26,394 nt of DNA from Mxb001 sp049431945 (GCA_049431945.1 JBMTDJ010000021.1:1-26394); one strand, 5' to 3'; shown: positions 1 through 7,765, counted from the stretch's first letter. Notes: generated by a model from the letters alone, not told the origin. Program-made: numbers and translations.

Positions 1-923
1 AGCAGGCGCTCATAGGCGATGAAGAGCAGCGCCATGCCGGGGGCCTCGTAGATGCCTCGGCTCTTGGCTTCGATGATGCGATTCTCGATCTGGTCGGCCA
101 TGCCGAGGCCGTGGCGCCCACCGATCGCGTTGGCCTCACGCACGAGGTCGACCGGGCTCGCGAACTCACGACCATTGATGCGCACCGGCCGGCCCTGCTC
201 GAACGTGATGGTGACGTCCTCGGTGGCGATGTCGACATCGGGATCCCAGAACCGCACGCCCATGATCGGGTCGACGATCTCGATCGACACGTCGAGATGC
301 TCGAGACGCTTTGCCTCATGGGTCGCACCCCAGATGTTCGCGTCGGTCGAGTACGCCTTCTCCGTAGAGTCCCGGTAGGGCAGGTCGTGGGCGACCAGCC
401 ACTCCGACATCTCCTTGCGACCGCCGAGCTCACCCACGAAGTCGGCATCGAGCCAGGGCTTGTAGATGCGCAACTGGGGATTCGCCAGCAAGCCGTAGCG
501 GTAGAACCGCTCGATGTCGTTTCCCTTGTACGTCGATCCATCGCCCCAGATGGATACGTCGTCGTCGAGCATCGCCCGCACGAGGAGGGTACCCGTGACA
601 GCACGTCCAAGGGGCGTGGTGTTGAAGTACATCCGATTGCCTGCGCGAATGTGGAACGCTCCACAGGAGATGGCTGCCAGGCCTTCCTCGACCAGGAGTT
701 CCTTGCAGTCCACTAGTCGCGCGATCTCTGCCCCGTACTCGATCGCGCGCCCCGGTACGCTCCCGATATCCGGCTCGTCGTACTGCCCGAGGTCAGCGGT
801 ATAGGTGCAGGGCACCGCTCCCTTGTCGCGCATCCACGCGACTGCCACGGAGGTGTCGAGCCCTCCCGAGAAGGCGATGCCGACGCGCTCGCCGACCGGT
901 AGGGATGACAGGACCTTGGACAC
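1..923 (-). CDS. argG: Argininosuccinate synthase, partial (C-terminus beyond window)
   Basis: Ligates citrulline and aspartate using ATP to give argininosuccinate, the penultimate step of cytoplasmic arginine synthesis. The reading frame gives 307 residues before the window edge. Near the N-terminus is the ATP-pyrophosphatase loop SGGLDTS, followed by family blocks such as GDGSTYKGNDIERFYRYG, EKAYSTDANIWGATHEAK and DQIENRIIEAKSRGIYEAPG. These match the longer E. coli-type ArgG (about 450 residues) rather than the roughly 400-residue class I associate with most actinobacteria and Bacillus. The start is GTG at 921-923: an in-frame TAG lies five codons upstream, no Shine-Dalgarno is visible, and TAGGCT ends 6 nt before it, suggesting a leaderless transcript. 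It lies 37 bp downstream of the UPF0182 gene on the same strand. The family assignment is secure; the class assignment rests on remembered sequences. Confidence 0.96.
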   Translation of the reverse strand, partial: MSKVLSSLPVGERVGIAFSGGLDTSVAVAWMRDKGAVPCTYTADLGQYDEPDIGSVPGRAIEYGAEIARLVDCKELLVEEGLAAISCGAFHIRAGNRMYFNTTPLGRAVTGTLLVRAMLDDDVSIWGDGSTYKGNDIERFYRYGLLANPQLRIYKPWLDADFVGELGGRKEMSEWLVAHDLPYRDSTEKAYSTDANIWGATHEAKRLEHLDVSIEIVDPIMGVRFWDPDVDIATEDVTITFEQGRPVRINGREFASPVDLVREANAIGGRHGLGMADQIENRIIEAKSRGIYEAPGMALLFIAYERL

Positions 924-929
924 GACGCG

Positions 930-935
930 AGCCTA
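930..935 (-). promoter_or_regulatory. Candidate -10 element of leaderless argG
   Basis: On the minus strand TAGGCT fits the actinobacterial TANNNT -10 pattern and ends exactly 6 nt before the GTG of argG, placing the predicted transcript start at the start codon. There is no clear -35 box. The same geometry recurs at 3880, 5395 and 13746. Confidence 0.5.
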
Positions 936-960
936 TCGACGCGTCAGCGCCCGAGAGCCG

Positions 961-3873
961 TCAGGCTGGCTGTCCGTTGTCGACCTCGCCGGTCAGCCGC
1001 GCTTCGGCCTCCTGCGCCCGGCGCAACGCCGCTTCGAGATCGGCCTGCGCTTGCCCGTAGGCCGCGAAGTCCCCCTTGGCCAATGCTTCCTGGCCGCGGT
1101 CGTAGGCGGCCTGCGCGTCGGCCAGCGCCGACTGCAGGTCCGTGAGCGGATCCCCCGAGGGACCCGGGGTCGGCGTCGGTGTCGGGGTGGGCGTTGGACC
1201 CGGCTCCGGCTCCGGCCCTGGCACAGGCTCAGGAGTCGGGAACGGATCGGACTCGAACACGGCTGCCAGCGCCTCGTCGAGGGTGTCCTCGAGCGCGACA
1301 TTGGCGCCATAGCCCGCAAGGACCTTGCGCAGCAGCGGATAGCCGTCCTGCGTGGCGCGGAGATAGACCGGCTCGACGTAGAGGAGCCCGCCGTTGAAGG
1401 GCAGGGAGAGCAGATTGCCCAGGTCGACCTCTGAGCCGCCCCGACGCAGCAGCGAGAGCTCCGCGCTGATCTCCGGATCGGACTCGAAGTTGTTCTGGAC
1501 CTGGGTGGGACCAGGAATGGTCGTGTTGCTCGGCAACTGCAGCACCCGGATCGTGCCGTAACCGTCTCCGGGCGCCGAGTCCACCGCCATGAACGCTGCC
1601 AGCGTCGGCCTTCGTTGCGGAGCGAACGTCGTGGTGAGTGAGAAGGACGGCTGGTTTTGGCCCGGCATCTGAAGGGTCAGGTAGTACGGAGGCTGGAACT
1701 GCTGAATTGCCTGCGTCGGGTCGAAGGGCACGATCCAGAAGTCCGTGCCGTTGTAGAACGTCGCCGGATCGGTCACGTGGTAGCGGGACATGACGACGCG
1801 CTGCACCTTGAACAGGTCCTGCGGGTAGCGCACGTGCGCCTCGATCTCGGAGGGCATGGCACTGCGCTCCTGCACTACTCCCGGGAAGGCCTTCATCCAG
1901 GTCTGCAGGACCGGGTCGGACTCGTCCCATGCGTAGAGCGTCACGGTGCCCTCATACGCATCGACAACGGCCTTCACCGAGTTGCGCGCGTAGTTGAGCT
2001 GATCGTTCGGCGCGATGGCGCTCGAGCCCGTTCGCACGGTGATCGAGTCGCTCGTCACTTCACCAAGGGACACGCGAGAGGAGTAGGGATACGCGTTGGA
2101 CGTCGTGTAGCCGTCCACGAGCCACACGATTCGCCCGTCGATCACCGCGGGGTACGGGTCCTGATCGAGGGTGAGCCACGGGGCGATCTTCTCGACGCGC
2201 GTCAGCGGATCGCGGTCCCACATGATGCGCGACTCGGGGTTGATCAGGTCCGTGAGCAAGATGTTGGTGTCCTGGAACTTTGTCGCGAAGAGGAGTCGGT
2301 TGAACAGCGAGCCCACCGGCACGCCGCCAGCGCCCGAGTAGGTGTTGTTGACCTGACCTGTGGGACTTGCATCGTCCGGATAGTCGAGTTCGACCGGAGG
2401 AGTGCCCTCCGGGCCACCCACAATGGAGAATGTCGGCGAGAGCTCGCCGAAGTAGATGCGGGGTTGCTCGATGCCCAGCATTCCCTCGGGCGGGATATCG
2501 CTCTCGAAGAAGTCCGGCTGCCCGGAGGACTCCGCGGTGTTGTCATACGCCGCCACGAAGCCGTAGCCGTGCGTGTAGACAGCGTGGTCGTTGGCCCAGT
2601 TGCGCTGATTCTCCGGAATGCCTGCGAGGTTGATTTCGCGCGCAGCCACGACGGCGCCTCGCAGTCCGCCCTCCATTGAGTAGCGGTCGACATCAAGGCT
2701 GTCATTGAAGGAGTAGTAGGCGCGGATCTGCTGCAACTGGTTGTACGTCGGAGACGCCAGCGCCGGGTCGAGCAGGCGGATGTTGTCCAGCGTGCCCAGG
2801 TTGGCGTCGATCACCGATGCGGAGGGAGGCTCCACGGTCCCGGGGTACTCCTGGATCTGCGCATCTGCGATGTCGTAGGCCGAACGTGTCGCGTTGATAT
2901 TGCGCTCGATGTAAGGCTGCTCGCGGACGAGCTCGCTCGGCCTGACCTGGAACTGCTGCACGATCGCCGGATAGACGCCGCCTACGAGGATGGAGGTGAG
3001 CAGGAGGAGACCGAGGCCGATCAGGGGAATGATCCAGTTGCGCACGATCATGTTGACGATGAAGAGCACGGCAACGATGAGGGCGACGAAGGTGAGTATC
3101 TGCAAGGCAGGGAGCACGGCGTTGGCATCGGTGTACTTCATGCCCGTGAATCCCTGGACTAGCGACTCGCTCTTGACCATGAGGCCGAATCGATCCAGCC
3201 AGTAGGCAGCTGCCTTGAGCAGAAGCAGGATGGCGATGAGCCCGGACAGATGCACCTGGGCTGCAGTGCTCATGCGATCGCCGGGCGGCTGCAGCCGCAG
3301 TCCGCCGTAGAGGTAGTGGGCTGCGATCGCCAGACCTATCGCCAGGATGATCGCGGAGAAGGCGAAGCCGAGCACGAACCTCATGAACGGGTACGTGAAG
3401 GTGTAGAAACCGATATCGAGTCCGAACTGGGGATCGGTGATGCCGAAGTCGGTGGCATTGCGCCAGCGAAGGAAAGTCGCCCACTCACTCGCGGCGGAGA
3501 TGCCGGCGAGCAGTCCGATCAGGCCGGCGATGCCGATGGTGATGAGGACGCGGAACGGCTGCAGGGCCATCCGGTAGCGCTCAAGGCTGGACTGTTCCGG
3601 GGTGAGCGGTGGCGCCGAGGGTCGGAATCGATAGGCGATCCACAAGGTCCCTGCCAGGACCACTGCCATCGTGAGCCCGAAGGAGCCGAAGAGGGCGAGC
3701 CGGGTCGTGAGCGTGACGGTGAAGACTTCGGTCTCGCCGACGGAGTCGAACCACAGCCAATCGGTGTAGAACCCCGTGAAGATGACGAAACCGATGACGA
3801 TGACGGCAAGGACGATGATCGTGGGCAGCAGGACCCGGCCGCGGCCCGCGGCGACGGTCGTCGGAGAGGCCAT
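961..3873 (-). CDS. UPF0182 family integral membrane protein
   Basis: A 970-residue membrane protein of the actinobacterial UPF0182 family, whose function is unknown. Seven hydrophobic helices sit in the first third (about residues 14-34, 60-82, 107-127, 166-190, 205-226, 253-277, 279-302). They are followed by the family signature RPSELVREQPYIERNI near 311 and a large, probably extracytoplasmic domain holding WDRDPLTRVEKIAPWLTLD and IVWLVDGYTTSNAYPYS. The tail departs from the globular part: about 30 residues of Pro/Glu/Thr repeats, then an Ala-rich charged helix of about 45 residues that could form a coiled coil. The start ATG at 3871-3873 has no Shine-Dalgarno but has TAGGTT 6 nt upstream. 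The PDZ protease gene ends 29 bp upstream on the same strand, an arrangement I also recall from mycobacteria (Rv3193c/Rv3194c). The family call is firm; the role is unknown. Confidence 0.95.
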   Translation of the reverse strand: MASPTTVAAGRGRVLLPTIIVLAVIVIGFVIFTGFYTDWLWFDSVGETEVFTVTLTTRLALFGSFGLTMAVVLAGTLWIAYRFRPSAPPLTPEQSSLERYRMALQPFRVLITIGIAGLIGLLAGISAASEWATFLRWRNATDFGITDPQFGLDIGFYTFTYPFMRFVLGFAFSAIILAIGLAIAAHYLYGGLRLQPPGDRMSTAAQVHLSGLIAILLLLKAAAYWLDRFGLMVKSESLVQGFTGMKYTDANAVLPALQILTFVALIVAVLFIVNMIVRNWIIPLIGLGLLLLTSILVGGVYPAIVQQFQVRPSELVREQPYIERNINATRSAYDIADAQIQEYPGTVEPPSASVIDANLGTLDNIRLLDPALASPTYNQLQQIRAYYSFNDSLDVDRYSMEGGLRGAVVAAREINLAGIPENQRNWANDHAVYTHGYGFVAAYDNTAESSGQPDFFESDIPPEGMLGIEQPRIYFGELSPTFSIVGGPEGTPPVELDYPDDASPTGQVNNTYSGAGGVPVGSLFNRLLFATKFQDTNILLTDLINPESRIMWDRDPLTRVEKIAPWLTLDQDPYPAVIDGRIVWLVDGYTTSNAYPYSSRVSLGEVTSDSITVRTGSSAIAPNDQLNYARNSVKAVVDAYEGTVTLYAWDESDPVLQTWMKAFPGVVQERSAMPSEIEAHVRYPQDLFKVQRVVMSRYHVTDPATFYNGTDFWIVPFDPTQAIQQFQPPYYLTLQMPGQNQPSFSLTTTFAPQRRPTLAAFMAVDSAPGDGYGTIRVLQLPSNTTIPGPTQVQNNFESDPEISAELSLLRRGGSEVDLGNLLSLPFNGGLLYVEPVYLRATQDGYPLLRKVLAGYGANVALEDTLDEALAAVFESDPFPTPEPVPGPEPEPGPTPTPTPTPTPGPSGDPLTDLQSALADAQAAYDRGQEALAKGDFAAYGQAQADLEAALRRAQEAEARLTGEVDNGQPA

Positions 3874-3879
3874 TTCAAC

Positions 3880-3885
3880 AACCTA
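3880..3885 (-). promoter_or_regulatory. Candidate -10 element of leaderless UPF0182 gene
   Basis: On the minus strand TAGGTT lies exactly 6 nt before the ATG at 3873, inside the 29-bp gap after the PDZ protease gene. It would give the UPF0182 gene its own leaderless transcript in addition to read-through. No convincing -35 box is visible. Confidence 0.5.
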
Positions 3886-3902
3886 CGTCACGGGGGCCCA
3901 CG

Positions 3903-4991
3903 TCACACTGCGGGGCAGGTCGGGAGGGGGTCACCGGCCCGCCAGGCCGCCAGGGCGTCAAGGGCGCCTTGAAGACTCGACACCGGCACGACCGTGAGGC
4001 CATCGGGGATGTGTCCCGCGGCCTCCTCGCAATGCACGTCTGGCATGAGGAACAAGGTCGCGCCCGCGCCGCGTGCACCCGCGAGCTTCTGCCTGATGCC
4101 GCCGATCGCCCCGACCGCGCCGGAGGGATCTATGGTCCCGGTGCCGGCGACGTGACCGCCGCCGGTGAGGTCATCGGGCGTGAGCTTGTCCACGATCGCG
4201 AGGGAGAACATCATCCCGGCGCTCGGCCCACCGATGTCCTCGAGTGTGAACGTGATCGGGAACTCCGCGCGATAGTTGATCCCGACCGTGATGCCGACAT
4301 AGGGCACGCCCGGCTCATCGGGCCTCTCGGCGGAGACCACGTCCACATCGAACTGCTCTCCGGCGCGCACGACAGTGAAGGCAAGCGTGGCGCCGATCGG
4401 CTGGGAGCGGACTGCGGTGACGACATCCTCGGGCGAACCGACCGGCTGCCCATCGATGGCCGTGATGACCTCACCCGCATCGAGCACGCCGAAGGCCGGC
4501 GTGCCCTCGACGACCGCGGTGACGACGACGTCCTCGATGATCGGCTCGCCGAGGGCATTCATGGCCGCAGCGATGGCGTTGGACTGTGAGGTCGAGAAGA
4601 GCACGGCGTTGCGCTGCTGGACCTCTTCCGTCGTCTCGTCATCGCCGTAGAGCAATTCGCGGGGCAGCACGGCCCGATCAGGATCGATCCATGCCGCGAT
4701 AGCACCGAATACGGTCAGCGGACTGCGAGGCTCGCCCTCCTCACGAATGGTCGTCATGTCCAGCGAGCCGCTCACGGGGTAGGTCGTGGTGTCAGTGATC
4801 TCGACCAGTGGGATGCCGTCGACGTCGCCGATCGTGTTGAAGGTCGGCCCCGGCGACAAGATGATGAAGGGCACGGGCAAGAGGGCAGCAAGGGCGATCA
4901 GCGACACCAGCACGAGACCGGCAAGGGACGCGATGAGCGCGCGATGGCCGGGGCGGCGGCGCGCGGTCGATTCGGGCGGGGGTTCGCTCAC
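3903..4991 (-). CDS. PDZ domain Lon-like serine protease (YlbL family)
   Basis: A 362-residue membrane-anchored protease. An N-terminal basic stretch is followed by one transmembrane helix (about 19-45), so the rest should face outside the membrane. A PDZ domain covers about 150-215 (EGTPAFGVLDAGEVITAIDG), and the C-terminal half is a Lon-type proteolytic domain. The catalytic dyad is visible: Ser257 in GGPSAGM and Lys302 in GGIRQKLAGA, 45 residues apart, as expected for Lon-type Ser-Lys proteases. The start is GTG at 4989-4991, overlapping the stop of the upstream small gene as GTGA, with no Shine-Dalgarno of its own, so translation is probably coupled. Substrates cannot be read from sequence. 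M. tuberculosis Rv3194c is the equivalent by family and neighbourhood. Confidence 0.93.
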   Translation of the reverse strand: MSEPPPESTARRRPGHRALIASLAGLVLVSLIALAALLPVPFIILSPGPTFNTIGDVDGIPLVEITDTTTYPVSGSLDMTTIREEGEPRSPLTVFGAIAAWIDPDRAVLPRELLYGDDETTEEVQQRNAVLFSTSQSNAIAAAMNALGEPIIEDVVVTAVVEGTPAFGVLDAGEVITAIDGQPVGSPEDVVTAVRSQPIGATLAFTVVRAGEQFDVDVVSAERPDEPGVPYVGITVGINYRAEFPITFTLEDIGGPSAGMMFSLAIVDKLTPDDLTGGGHVAGTGTIDPSGAVGAIGGIRQKLAGARGAGATLFLMPDVHCEEAAGHIPDGLTVVPVSSLQGALDALAAWRAGDPLPTCPAV

Positions 4992-5263
4992 GCCGGATGA
5001 CGGCGGTCTGCGGGACGCCGCGGACGGCCCGGGCGCGACGTGGCCGAATTGCGCGGGTTGGCCGACCCTGCCGGGCGGCGTCGACGTTCCGGAGCCGGTT
5101 GCTCCTCCGGCAGCGGCCTGCGCATGGCAGCCCGGAAGCGTGCCATGTCGCCGACGGTCTCGTGGGTGTCAGCGATGCGCTTGGGACGGCTGCGGGACGC
5201 AGCCCACACGAGGGCGATGAGCGTGGCCCCCAGCGGGATGAGCCACCACAGCAGCGTCGACAC
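4988..5263 (-). CDS. Small single-helix membrane protein upstream of PDZ protease
   Basis: A 91-residue protein with an N-terminal hydrophobic helix (about residues 4-22, rich in Leu, Trp and Ala), then a charged segment with DTHETVGDMARFRAAM and a basic, proline-rich tail of about 40 residues. The helix-plus-DTHETV...RFRAAM layout is one I recognise from small hypothetical proteins paired with PDZ proteases in actinobacteria, but no function is known to me. The start is GTG at 5261-5263, preceded by AGAGG at a suitable distance. Its stop overlaps the start of the PDZ protease gene by 4 nt, so the two are very likely co-translated. It is divergent from the Zincin_2 gene across a 143-bp region that must carry promoters for both. 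The basic tail could be a less constrained extension. Confidence 0.8.
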   Translation of the reverse strand: MSTLLWWLIPLGATLIALVWAASRSRPKRIADTHETVGDMARFRAAMRRPLPEEQPAPERRRRPAGSANPRNSATSRPGRPRRPADRRHPA

Positions 5264-5394
5264 GTGCGTCCTCTCTCACGATCCTGTCCCTGCGCGGCAG
5301 CCGCACGGGACGACCCAAGGGTACGCCCTGCCCGATGCCGGTGCTCCCCGAGAGGGCCAGCGCCCGCCGATGCGAGATGCCTGATCGATCGGCG

Positions 5395-5400
5395 TACCGT
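5395..5400 (+). promoter_or_regulatory. Candidate -10 element of leaderless Zincin_2 gene
   Basis: TACCGT is followed by exactly six G residues and then the ATG at 5407. This fits TANNNT with transcription starting at the A of ATG, and it decides in favour of 5407 over in-frame ATG codons at 5335 and 5377. No clear -35 box is visible. Confidence 0.5.
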
Positions 5401-5406
5401 GGGGGG

Positions 5407-6732
5407 ATGAGCGGTTCCCTGCCCTTCGGCTTCGGGATGCCCGACGAGGGCGGTGGCCAGCCTGGCTTCGACATGAGTCAGCTCGGGGCCATGCTCCAGC
5501 ACCTCGGACGCCTCCTGGAGTCCGGGGGCGATGGGGCGGTCAACTGGGACCTCGCGCGCGACAGTGCGCGTCAGGCCATCGCGCAGGTGGGGGATCCCTC
5601 GGTGAACGAGGTGGATCGCCGCGAGGTGGCCGCCGCCATCGAGCTTGCGCAGGTATGGCTCGACACCGCGTGCACCCTGCCCGCATCGGCCGCCTCCGGC
5701 GCCGCGTGGAGCCGGTCCGAGTGGCTCGAGGCGACCTACCCGGCCTGGCAGCGCATCGTCACTCCCATCGCCGAGCACGTTCAGTCGGTGATGTCCTCCA
5801 TGCCTACCCCGAACGAATTGCCACCCGAGCTCGCGGCCATGCTCCCCGAGGGAACGCCGCCAGAGACACTGGCGATGATGGCTCCGCTCATGGGCATGGC
5901 ACGCCAGCTCGGGTCCGCGATGTTCGGAATGCAGATGGGTCAGGCACTCGCCGCACTCGCTGGCGAAGTTGTCGGAGTGAGCGACATCGGTATCCCACTC
6001 ACCACGGACGCCCGTCCGGCCCTGCTGCCGCGCAACGTCTCGGCGTTCGGCGACGGACTCGACGTGCCCGAGCAGGATGTGCGCCTCTACCTCGCCCTGC
6101 GCGAATGCGCTCACCAGCGCTTGTTCGCCCACGTGCCATGGCTCGCACCCCGTCTCGAGGGAGCGATCGATGCCTACGCGCGCGGCATCCGGATGGACCC
6201 CACGCGAATGAACGAGGCCATGCAGGGCATCGACCCGTCGTCCCTCCAGGATCCCGAGCGCCTCCGTGAACTCATGGGGTCGGATCTCTTCGCGCTGGAG
6301 GAATCCGAGGAGCAGCAGGCAGCATTGCGTCGACTCGAAACGCTGCTCGCACTCATTGAGGGCTGGGTCGACGACGTCGTTACAGCGGCGTGCGCGACCA
6401 CGCTGCCAACGGCCGATCGACTCGGCGAGGCGATCCGTCGCCGCCGGGCAGCAGGGGGGCCTGCGGAGCGCACCTTCGCCTCGCTCGTCGGACTGGAGAT
6501 GCGACCGCGCGCGCTGCGCGAAGCTGCGAGCCTCTGGCGACAGTTGCGCGAGGAACGAGGCATCGACGGTCGCGATGCACTGTGGGCGCATCCAGACCTG
6601 CTCCCGACCGCGGACGATATCGACGATCCCGGCGCATTCCTCGCTGGCGATCCGCTCGCCGGCTTCGATGCCACCGCCGAGTTCGGCGATGAGGCTGACG
6701 GGGAGCCATCCGCTGATGACGGTTCCTCCTAG
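5407..6732 (+). CDS. Zincin_2 / DUF2342 family protein (zinc-dependent metalloprotease-like)
   Basis: A 441-residue protein of the family annotated as zinc-dependent metalloprotease or F420-biosynthesis-associated protein (DUF2342, zincin-like fold). Its mostly helical sequence includes the family blocks RECAHQRLFAHVPWL (about 232-246) and LALIEGWVDDVV. I find no canonical HEXXH; the nearest is ECAH at 233-236 (ExxH), so peptidase activity should not be assumed. The N-terminus is Gly/Pro/Met-rich and the C-terminus acidic. The start at 5407 was chosen over earlier ATGs because of the TACCGT element 6 nt upstream and because the extra residues are Arg-rich and unlike the family. It is divergent from the PDZ protease operon, as in mycobacteria (Rv3194c/Rv3195). 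The last 17 bases overlap the NUDIX gene. Confidence 0.92.
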   Translation: MSGSLPFGFGMPDEGGGQPGFDMSQLGAMLQHLGRLLESGGDGAVNWDLARDSARQAIAQVGDPSVNEVDRREVAAAIELAQVWLDTACTLPASAASGAAWSRSEWLEATYPAWQRIVTPIAEHVQSVMSSMPTPNELPPELAAMLPEGTPPETLAMMAPLMGMARQLGSAMFGMQMGQALAALAGEVVGVSDIGIPLTTDARPALLPRNVSAFGDGLDVPEQDVRLYLALRECAHQRLFAHVPWLAPRLEGAIDAYARGIRMDPTRMNEAMQGIDPSSLQDPERLRELMGSDLFALEESEEQQAALRRLETLLALIEGWVDDVVTAACATTLPTADRLGEAIRRRRAAGGPAERTFASLVGLEMRPRALREAASLWRQLREERGIDGRDALWAHPDLLPTADDIDDPGAFLAGDPLAGFDATAEFGDEADGEPSADDGSS

Positions 6733-7324
6733 CCCACCGGCTCGGACGGGCCGACCCGGTCCGCCGGGCACGCTGCACGAGGATGCCGTCGGAGTCCTCA
6801 CCGCGTGGCAGCCGGATGACCCTGGGCAGAGGCGCTTGCGAGCCGACTACCTGGACCATCTAGCCGTCCATGGCGACGCCCTGAGCCGATCCAACCGACG
6901 GGGGCACCTCACCGGCAGCGCGCTGGTCGTCGACGTCGAGCGCGAGCGGGTCCTGCTGACACTCCACCCGCTCGTCGGCCGCTGGCTTCAGCTGGGAGGC
7001 CACATTGAGGACACGGACACCAGCCTCGTCGCCGCAGCCCTTCGGGAGGCACGCGAGGAAGGTGGCATCGATGAGATCGAGGTGGATCCGAGTCCCCTGC
7101 GCTTGGATCGCCACAGCGTGCGCTGTCGCGATGCGCGTGGTGACTTCACCATGCTCGATCATCTTGACGTCCAGTTCCTCGCCATTGCACCGACCGGAGC
7201 CGTGGCGCGTCAGTCCGACGAGTCCTTGGATCTGCGTTGGTGGGCATGGTCTGCACTTCCCGAGGACACGGATGCATCCGTGCGCTCCCTCGTGGCCGCC
7301 GCACGCATACGTGTCGACGCGTAG
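6716..7324 (+). CDS. NUDIX hydrolase
   Basis: A 202-residue protein of the Nudix superfamily, which hydrolyses nucleoside diphosphates linked to another moiety using a divalent metal. The Nudix box spans about residues 94-118: GGHIEDTD, then REAREEGGI with the metal-binding REXXEE core. The first Glu of the textbook box (eight residues before the Arg) is Thr, which I also recall in actinobacterial GGHxExxDTTL proteins, so it is probably a subfamily feature. Substrate is unknown. The ATG at 6716 has GGGGAG just upstream and overlaps the end of the Zincin_2 gene in another frame by 17 nt, suggesting an operon. The stop is followed after 5 nt by a strong inverted repeat, a likely end of transcription. 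Family assignment is sure; specificity is not. Confidence 0.9.
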   Translation: MTVPPSPPARTGRPGPPGTLHEDAVGVLTAWQPDDPGQRRLRADYLDHLAVHGDALSRSNRRGHLTGSALVVDVERERVLLTLHPLVGRWLQLGGHIEDTDTSLVAAALREAREEGGIDEIEVDPSPLRLDRHSVRCRDARGDFTMLDHLDVQFLAIAPTGAVARQSDESLDLRWWAWSALPEDTDASVRSLVAAARIRVDA

Positions 7325-7329
7325 GCACC

Positions 7330-7406
7330 GCGAGCAAGGGGAAGCCCCCGGGTCGCATAGTCGTGCGCGCCTTCCCCTTGCGCGCATGACCCGTTATCCC
7401 GGGGGC
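7330..7406 (+). terminator. Interleaved inverted repeats after NUDIX gene; terminator or structured RNA
   Basis: Stem A pairs 7330-7344 with 7371-7385 over 15 bp with a single A/C mismatch. Stem B pairs 7344-7352 (GCCCCCGGG) with 7398-7406 (CCCGGGGGC), a perfect 9 bp. Stem C pairs 7364-7370 with 7380-7386 (TGCGCGC/GCGCGCA), leaving CTTCCCCTT as its loop, and that loop is the complement of part of the first arm of stem A. The arms are ordered A1-B1-A2-B2, so A and B either exclude each other or form a pseudoknot. No T-run follows, so a Rho-independent terminator of the classic type is not shown. Its position 5 nt after the stop favours a termination or 3'-end function. Confidence 0.5.
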
Positions 7407-7451
7407 TGCGCGAGCGAAAGTAGGGGCACTGGCATGTCACGTCAACGCGAC

Positions 7452-7527
7452 CTGGGGACGGCTCTGGGGACGACCTGGGGACATCCCCCTCCCGTCCTGG
7501 GGATGATCGGTGGATGAGCATGGGGAA
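7452..7527 (+). repeat. Helically phased TGGGGA direct repeats
   Basis: TGGGGA starts at 7453, 7465, 7476, 7498 and 7521, i.e. at steps of 12, 11, 22 and 23 bp, close to whole turns of the DNA helix. Four copies sit in a CTGGGGA(C/T) context; the last is ATGGGGAA. The register at about 7487 is empty. Same-face spacing suggests a multi-site protein-binding array rather than chance G-richness, but no binding protein can be named. Confidence 0.5.
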
Positions 7528-7765
7528 AGGCGCTCCCCTGCGCTCCCTTTCCCAGGCGTGACGTGGCGGTACGTCGTCCACGGCCTGTGGAGGGAACTTC
7601 CCCGTGACGAGCCTTCGGAGCCACAGTCGCACCCGCCTGAGCCCATGAGGACGGCCCGTGAGGGCCGCACGGGAGAATTGACCAGTGAAAAAGCCCCAAA
7701 TCGGACAAAATTCGCCCGACACGAGGGATCTGGCTGGATCGGTCCCCCCATCGGCCTCCTGGCTG

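Noticed and set aside
1150..1230. Tandem repeat or CRISPR-like element in the Pro/Thr codon run
   Set aside because: It is an in-frame low-complexity coding repeat of the UPF0182 tail with no spacer structure.
4792..6801. 669-codon open frame on the minus strand
   Set aside because: It lies opposite the Zincin_2 gene and parts of its neighbours, has the Arg/Gly/His-rich composition of a GC-rich shadow frame, and shows no domain.
7330..7406. tRNA, tmRNA, RNase P or 6S RNA
   Set aside because: No cloverleaf, CCA end, or conserved core of these RNAs could be matched; only the stems described are supported.
7569..7602. Possible DnaA boxes or replication origin (GTCCACGGCCTGTGGA)
   Set aside because: The match to TTGTCCACA is poor, there is no AT-rich unwinding region, and dnaA/dnaN are not nearby.
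7678..7712. Promoter with TTGACC as -35
   Set aside because: No TANNNT lies 16-19 bp downstream, so it was mentioned in the intergenic entry but not called as a promoter.
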